From contig RFJH01000327.1 in NCBI GenBank assembly GCA_003694975.1, forward strand, positions 1-10,274: a stretch of DNA of 10,274 nt. The letters run 5' to 3'. The position numbers and the translations under genes were made by a program. This document shows positions 6,639 through 10,274 of this stretch, one piece after another. Numbering within the stretch: the stretch's first letter is position 1; each line of letters begins with the position of its first letter. Under the pieces are notes generated by a model. The model ran no database searches. It saw only the letters and a list, made by a program, of their open reading frames with translations, and was not told the origin of the DNA. Source of the stretch: Anaerolineae bacterium (GTDB lineage Bacteria > Chloroflexota > Anaerolineae > Anaerolineales > Villigracilaceae).

Positions 6639-7598
6639 TCAGGAGCGAGGCGAAAATTCTTCTTCGGCGGCGCGCATGGTCTGGAAGGCGGTAATGGCCA
6701 CTTCGAGCATGGAAGCGTCCGGTTCGCGCGTCGTCAACGATTGTAACGCCAGGTTCGGGCGGACGAGAAGACGTACGAGAGGCGAATCGAGATGGTTCGC
6801 CGTCCAGCGGATGTACTCCACGGCAATTCCAGCCAGGAGGGGGATGAGGAGAACGCGGCTGAGCAGACGCCAGAAGAGGGGGAGGGAGCCCAGCAGGGCG
6901 AAAGCCAGAATCGAAAGCACGACCAGGGTAAGCAAAAAGGCCGTGCCACAGCGGGCATGGGCGAGCGGGAAACGCGCTACGCTCTCAGGCGTCAGTTCGG
7001 CGCCGGCCTCGTAGGCATTGATCGTCTTGTGTTCCGCGCCGTGGTAGGCAAAGAGGCGCCGGATGTCCGGGAGGAAGCCAATCGCCCAAATGTAGCCCAC
7101 GAGCAAGAGAAGGCGGATGAAGCCCTCCAGGATGTTCCCCAGCCAGATGTGCGCCCCGGAAACCGTCAGGTCAGAGGGGAAGAGCAAAGGTCGGACCCCG
7201 CTTCCGGCGGAGGTGGCTGGGGCAAGCAGATGCTCCACCCATCCCCCGATGAGGGCAGGGAGCAAGAAAAACAAGGCAATGCCGAGGAAAAGTGAAACGG
7301 CCATGGTGAGATAGAGCGAGGCGCCCTCTAATTGCTCGTCCTCATCGCCCTGGACGTTGGCCGAGAGGGTCAGAGCGCGCATTCCCAGGCCGAGGGCGTC
7401 CCACAGGAGGATCATGCCGCGCAAGAAAGGGATTCTGGCAATGCGGCTGCGGTAGATACTGCCCAGCGGCTCAACGTGGGTGACGATCTTCCCCTCGGGG
7501 TCACGCATGGCGACCGCCCAGGCCTGTTTGCCGCGCATCATCACCCCCTCGATGACGGCCTGTCCGCCGTAGGTGATGATTCGATCTTCGTTATCCAC
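6639..7598 (-). CDS. DUF1385 (YqhQ-like) membrane protein
   Basis: This 319-residue protein belongs to the DUF1385 family, whose Bacillus member is YqhQ. The diagnostic N-terminus is YGGQAVIEGVMMRG (10-23). The second conserved block has YHGAEHKTINAYE (185-197) and HARCGT (214-219), whose His, Glu and Cys residues could bind metal, although that is inference. Hydrophobic segments lie near 98-117, 155-177, 220-240 and 244-262, so it is an integral membrane protein with conserved parts that may face the cytoplasm. The start is a GTG at 7598, preceded at eight bases by AAGGA. It follows the M20 peptidase gene by 29 bases and precedes the molybdenum hydroxylase gene by 60, so co-transcription is plausible. 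The molecular function of the family is not firmly known to me. Confidence 0.92.
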   Translation of the reverse strand: MDNEDRIITYGGQAVIEGVMMRGKQAWAVAMRDPEGKIVTHVEPLGSIYRSRIARIPFLRGMILLWDALGLGMRALTLSANVQGDEDEQLEGASLYLTMAVSLFLGIALFFLLPALIGGWVEHLLAPATSAGSGVRPLLFPSDLTVSGAHIWLGNILEGFIRLLLLVGYIWAIGFLPDIRRLFAYHGAEHKTINAYEAGAELTPESVARFPLAHARCGTAFLLTLVVLSILAFALLGSLPLFWRLLSRVLLIPLLAGIAVEYIRWTANHLDSPLVRLLVRPNLALQSLTTREPDASMLEVAITAFQTMRAAEEEFSPRS

Positions 7599-7627
7599 CG
7601 ATAAAATCCTTTTGAAATGACCTGTCC

Positions 7628-9004
7628 CTACGCGGCCAGGTTGTAGAAGAAGTGGATCAGAGCCTGAATACCTTTATACCATGTGGGGAGATGGATTTTC
7701 TCGTTGGGCGCGTGCAAATTATCATCCGGCAGGCCAAAGCCGGTCAGGACGGATTCGATGCCCAGGACGTTTTGCAGGTCTGCGACGACGGGGATAGTGC
7801 CCCCGATGCGCGCAAACAGCACGTCCTTCGCCCAGACGGTCTCCAACGCCTCGCGCAGCGCCCGAACGGCGGGCGTATCCAGGCGGGCGATGGCCGGCAC
7901 CGCGCCGTGCAGCGCCTTGACCTCCCAACGAATGTCATCCGGCGCGTGCTCTTCGAGATAGCGCAGCAACTGCTGATGCACCTCTTCAGGGGTCTGATCC
8001 GGGACAAGGCGCATGGAAATCTTCGCCATCGCCTTCGCCGGCAGGACGGTCTTCGCTCCCTCGCCGGTGAAACCGGAGAGCAAACCGTTGACCTCCAGCG
8101 TGGGCCGCGCGCCGACGCGCTCCACCGGCAGGTACTCCGGTTCGCCCCACAGGGCCGGAGCGCCGGTCTGCTTGAGATAGTACGCCTCGTCCATCGGCAG
8201 ACGGGCAAGTGCCTCGTGTTCCTCTTTGCTGAGCGGACGCACGCGATCGTAAAAGCCGGGCAGGGTGATATGTCCCTGCTCATCGTGCATACCGGCGATC
8301 AGTTCGGCCAGGGCCTGCGCCGGGTTGTGTACCACGCCTCCGTAAGTGCCGGAGTGCAAATCGTGCTCCGGCCCGTAGACGTGGATCTCGAAATAGGCCA
8401 AACCGCGCAGGGCATAAGTGATGGTAGGCATATCCAGGCCGATCATGCCCGCATCCGGGTTGAGGCAGAAATCGCTTTTCAAGAGATGGCGATGGGTTTC
8501 CATGAAGGCGGGCAAACTGGGTGAACCGATCTCCTCCTCGCCTTCAAGCATAAAGCGGACGTTGACCGGCAGCCCCCCTCCGCCGTGCACCATGGACTCG
8601 ACGGCTTTCAACACAGCCATGACCTGCCCTTTCATGTCCGAGGTACCGCGCGCGTAGAGGTTCTCACCGCGCAGACTCGGCTCGAAGGGTGGACTTTCCC
8701 ACAGGTCCAACGGGTCCACCGGCTGGACATCGTAGTGGCCGTAGATGAGCACGGTCGGCGCGTTGTTGACACCCAGATGCTCGGCATAGACCACCGGATG
8801 GCGTTCGGTAGGGATAACCTGTACATTTTCCATCCCTAGATCACGCAGATGGTCGGCCAGCCATTCGGCAGCCCGTCGAATATCCTCACGATGCTCATCT
8901 GCTGTAGAAATCGAGGGGATGGCAACCAAATCTTTCAGATCGGCAAGGAAGCGCTCGCCATGCTCACGAGCATAGTCCAGTGCTGCCTGGCGTTCCTGCG
9001 TCAT
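7628..9004 (-). CDS. M20 family metallopeptidase (dipeptidase type)
   Basis: A cytosolic two-metal amidohydrolase of the ArgE/DapE/CPG2 family; its length and motifs fit the carnosinase-like dipeptidase branch, which cleaves dipeptides or short peptides. The 458-residue protein shows the first metal motif YGHYDVQP (88-95: H90, D92), the bridging aspartate D123 in GTSDMKGQ, E157 (general base) and metal ligand E158 in EGEEEIGSPS, D184 in NPDAG, and H431 in HAPNE. The dimerisation domain sits between about residues 195 and 315. All five metal ligands are present, so it should be active. The frame is open to 9172, but those residues overlap the upstream gene and are unlike the family. AGGAGG lies five bases before the ATG at 9004 and only two before the adjacent ATG at 9007, so 9004 is preferred. 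Substrate specificity cannot be read from the sequence. Confidence 0.95.
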   Translation of the reverse strand: MTQERQAALDYAREHGERFLADLKDLVAIPSISTADEHREDIRRAAEWLADHLRDLGMENVQVIPTERHPVVYAEHLGVNNAPTVLIYGHYDVQPVDPLDLWESPPFEPSLRGENLYARGTSDMKGQVMAVLKAVESMVHGGGGLPVNVRFMLEGEEEIGSPSLPAFMETHRHLLKSDFCLNPDAGMIGLDMPTITYALRGLAYFEIHVYGPEHDLHSGTYGGVVHNPAQALAELIAGMHDEQGHITLPGFYDRVRPLSKEEHEALARLPMDEAYYLKQTGAPALWGEPEYLPVERVGARPTLEVNGLLSGFTGEGAKTVLPAKAMAKISMRLVPDQTPEEVHQQLLRYLEEHAPDDIRWEVKALHGAVPAIARLDTPAVRALREALETVWAKDVLFARIGGTIPVVADLQNVLGIESVLTGFGLPDDNLHAPNEKIHLPTWYKGIQALIHFFYNLAA

Positions 9005-9009
9005 CATGG

Positions 9010-9015
9010 CCTCCT
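9010..9015 (-). promoter_or_regulatory. Ribosome binding site fixing the M20 peptidase start
   Basis: AGGAGG is followed by two in-frame ATG codons, at 9007 and 9004. Its spacing is two bases to the first and five to the second, favouring 9004 and excluding the far-upstream start at 9172. Confidence 0.8.
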
Positions 9016-9020
9016 GAAAC

Positions 9021-9049
9021 CAGAGATAAACGGAGATGAACGGGGTGAA
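9021..9049. repeat. Degenerate decamer tandem repeat in the leader of the peptidase gene
   Basis: On the plus strand cagagataaa, cggagatgaa and cggggtgaa follow one another with a 10-base period. The first two agree at eight of ten positions; the third is more diverged. The array fills most of the 55-base gap between the unknown gene and the M20 gene. It resembles the short (cggatgaa)-type interspersed decamers I recall from intergenic regions of many environmental bacteria, but I cannot confirm that relationship here. Confidence 0.45.
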
Positions 9050-9053
9050 CGTT

Positions 9054-9068
9054 CGCGCCTCAGGCGCG
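9054..9068 (-). repeat. Hairpin with the stop codon of the unknown gene as its loop
   Basis: On the minus strand CGCGCC-TGA-GGCGCG is a perfect 6-bp all-GC inverted repeat, and the 3-base loop is exactly the TGA stop codon of the 186-residue protein. No T-tract follows, so an intrinsic terminator is not supported. It lies directly before the decamer repeat and the peptidase ribosome binding site. Confidence 0.55.
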
Positions 9069-9620
9069 CAGGCGACCGTAGAGGTACCAGTACTCGTCCT
9101 CGGGAAAGCCACCCTCCAGTTCCGGTTCCCAGATGAATTCGCCGGTGACAAAGTGTGCTCTGAGGAATCCATCCAGGTCGTCCACGAGGGCAGCCTCCGG
9201 AGGCGGGGCGGGCAACTCGGTGCGCAGGAGATGTAACATCACCCGCCAGCGCACCTCGTGAGGGTAAGCATCGGCATACTGCTCGGGGTCGCGGCGGTAA
9301 TCGTTGACGTAATTGCGCCACAGGTTGAGGCGCGCGCCAAATTCCCGACGCACCTTTTTCTCCCAGGCCGCTCGCCATCGGCGACGCACCGCGTCGATCT
9401 CTTGTTCCCAATTGTACACGATAGCCTGGTCTGCCGGAGAGACGGCACGCGCTCTCAGGCGCACCAGAGCGAGGAGCATTCCCCCAATCGTCAGGCGAGG
9501 CAAGGCCTGGCCCAGTGTGCCGCCGGGGAGAGGCCAGAAAAGTTCCTTCGAGAGGAGGTAATCACCCAAAGCGGCGATAGCCGTTTCAATGAAGAGACGA
9601 TCCTGTTCTGGGGAAGGCAT
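9060..9620 (-). CDS. Uncharacterised tryptophan-rich protein
   Basis: I do not recognise this 186-residue protein. It is predicted soluble: no signal peptide and no convincing membrane helix, although residues 36-57 are moderately hydrophobic and helical. The middle (about 69-115) is basic and probably helical, with tryptophans in NWEQEI, RRRWRAAWEKK and NLWRNYVNDYRRDPEQY. The C-terminus is acidic and aromatic (EGGFPEDEYWYLYGRLRA). The base composition and codon use look like the neighbours', and the frame is fully open between the two flanking genes with almost no slack, which supports a real gene. The ATG at 9620 lies six bases after the stop of the substrate-binding protein gene. There is no clear Shine-Dalgarno, so translational coupling is likely. 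Its position suggests co-expression with the transporter component, but no function can be assigned. Confidence 0.75.
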   Translation of the reverse strand: MPSPEQDRLFIETAIAALGDYLLSKELFWPLPGGTLGQALPRLTIGGMLLALVRLRARAVSPADQAIVYNWEQEIDAVRRRWRAAWEKKVRREFGARLNLWRNYVNDYRRDPEQYADAYPHEVRWRVMLHLLRTELPAPPPEAALVDDLDGFLRAHFVTGEFIWEPELEGGFPEDEYWYLYGRLRA

Positions 9621-9626
9621 GTTCTG

Positions 9627-10274
9627 CTAGGGTGCGGTCGTCGGCGTGGGCGTCGCACTCAGGGAACGCCGCGTGATGAGATACCACTCGGTGATGTTCG
9701 CCAGTCGATCGGTGACATCGAAGAGAGGTGGGACTTGAACGCCTCGCACCTGCAAGTCTACCCCGTAGGAGTAGACCGGATAGTAGAGCAGCAAGGCAGG
9801 CAACTCTTTGTTGAAAAGGACCTGGAAATTGCGGTACAGGCGGGCACGCAATCCCAGGTCGGTGGTGACGCGCGCCTGCTCCAGGTATTCACTGGCCGTG
9901 CGGTTATCCCATTGCGAGTAATTCTGACCACCGGTCGCCTCCGCCTGGTGCCAGAAAGGATAGGGGTCGGGGTCGGGCGTGCGCGTCAGGTCAAGGTCCA
10001 CGAGGGCGGCCTGATACTGGCGCGGGGTCAGATGGTCGTAGAGGAGTTGGTCATAAGGCACCGCCTGGAGGGTCACCTCCACGCCGATGCGCGCCCAATC
10101 GCGTTGAGCAGCCTCGGCCAGAGCAGTATGCAACTCATCTTGAGGATGTAAGAGTGTGAAGGAGAGGCGTTGTCCTTCTTTGACACGCACCTCACCACCC
10201 TCTGCGGGGATAACGTACCCCTCATCCTTGAGGAGGGCCTCCGCTGCATCCGGGTCGTAGGGGATCGGTTCAAG
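9627..10274 (-). CDS. ABC transporter substrate-binding protein, family 5 (partial, C-terminal part)
   Basis: This is the C-terminal 215 residues of an extracellular solute-binding protein of the peptide/nickel (SBP_bac_5, DppA/OppA-like) family; the gene continues past the window edge. The frame is open through 10274. The visible part begins with YDPDAAEALLKDEGY, the family's standard motif. LHPQDELHTALAEAAQRDWA, IGVEVTLQAVPYDQL and a DLTRTPDPDPYPFWH block follow, the last matching the usual ligand-cleft region. NKELPALLLYYP is near the end. The protein finishes with a Thr/Pro-rich tail (TPTPTTAP). Being exported, its signal peptide or lipobox should lie beyond the window. Ligands in this family are usually oligopeptides, but nickel, sugars and others also occur. 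No permease or ATPase gene follows downstream; they may lie upstream, or the protein may be an orphan. Confidence 0.9.
   Translation of the reverse strand, partial: LEPIPYDPDAAEALLKDEGYVIPAEGGEVRVKEGQRLSFTLLHPQDELHTALAEAAQRDWARIGVEVTLQAVPYDQLLYDHLTPRQYQAALVDLDLTRTPDPDPYPFWHQAEATGGQNYSQWDNRTASEYLEQARVTTDLGLRARLYRNFQVLFNKELPALLLYYPVYSYGVDLQVRGVQVPPLFDVTDRLANITEWYLITRRSLSATPTPTTAP

Noticed and set aside
7652..8524. 290-codon plus-strand frame opposite the peptidase gene
   Set aside because: Antisense shadow of a GC-rich gene; the composition is typical of reverse-complement translation and there is no domain.
9005..9172. 56-residue N-terminal extension of the M20 peptidase
   Set aside because: It overlaps the upstream gene and translates the decamer repeat. 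AGGAGG sits directly before the ATG pair at 9007/9004.

Overview
The window is an ordinary-looking, tightly packed bacterial chromosome segment. Every gene I can support lies on the minus strand, so transcription runs from high to low coordinates. The set is a mix of housekeeping and metabolic genes with no phage, transposon, CRISPR or RNA gene visible. A Chloroflexota (Anaerolineae-like) origin is my best guess, from the gene mix (frr-uppS-cdsA followed by class II glpX, a DUF1385 membrane protein, a two-domain molybdenum hydroxylase). That is inference from general familiarity, not proof.

Layout in transcription order. (1) 10274-9627: C-terminal 215 residues of a family-5 (peptide/nickel-type) ABC transporter substrate-binding protein, cut by the window edge. 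(2) 9620-9060: a 186-residue tryptophan-rich protein I do not recognise. (3) 9004-7628: an M20-family metallo-dipeptidase with all five metal ligands. (4) 7598-6639: a DUF1385 (YqhQ-like) membrane protein. (5) 6578-3768: a 936-residue molybdenum hydroxylase with its [2Fe-2S] domains fused in front of the molybdopterin domain and no FAD domain. Its active-site residues look like xanthine dehydrogenase. A probable terminator (3720-3771) closes this block.

Then comes a second unit with its own candidate promoter: frr (3610-3053, GTG start), uppS (3046-2279), cdsA (2289-1468, overlapping uppS) and glpX (1439-456). frr-uppS-cdsA is the classic cluster linking ribosome recycling, undecaprenyl diphosphate synthesis and CDP-diacylglycerol synthesis; glpX (fructose-1,6-bisphosphatase II) is appended. 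Last is a DUF4870 membrane protein (348-19) with its own candidate promoter and a strong ribosome binding site.

Several starts were revised from the longest open frame: frr (GTG 3610, giving 185 aa), glpX (1439), cdsA (2289) and the peptidase (9004). No intergenic gap exceeds 130 bases. No clear novel system was found. The most intriguing non-genic signals are short inverted repeats that straddle stop codons in at least four genes, an 11-bp tandem repeat in front of frr, and a degenerate decamer repeat in front of the peptidase gene.
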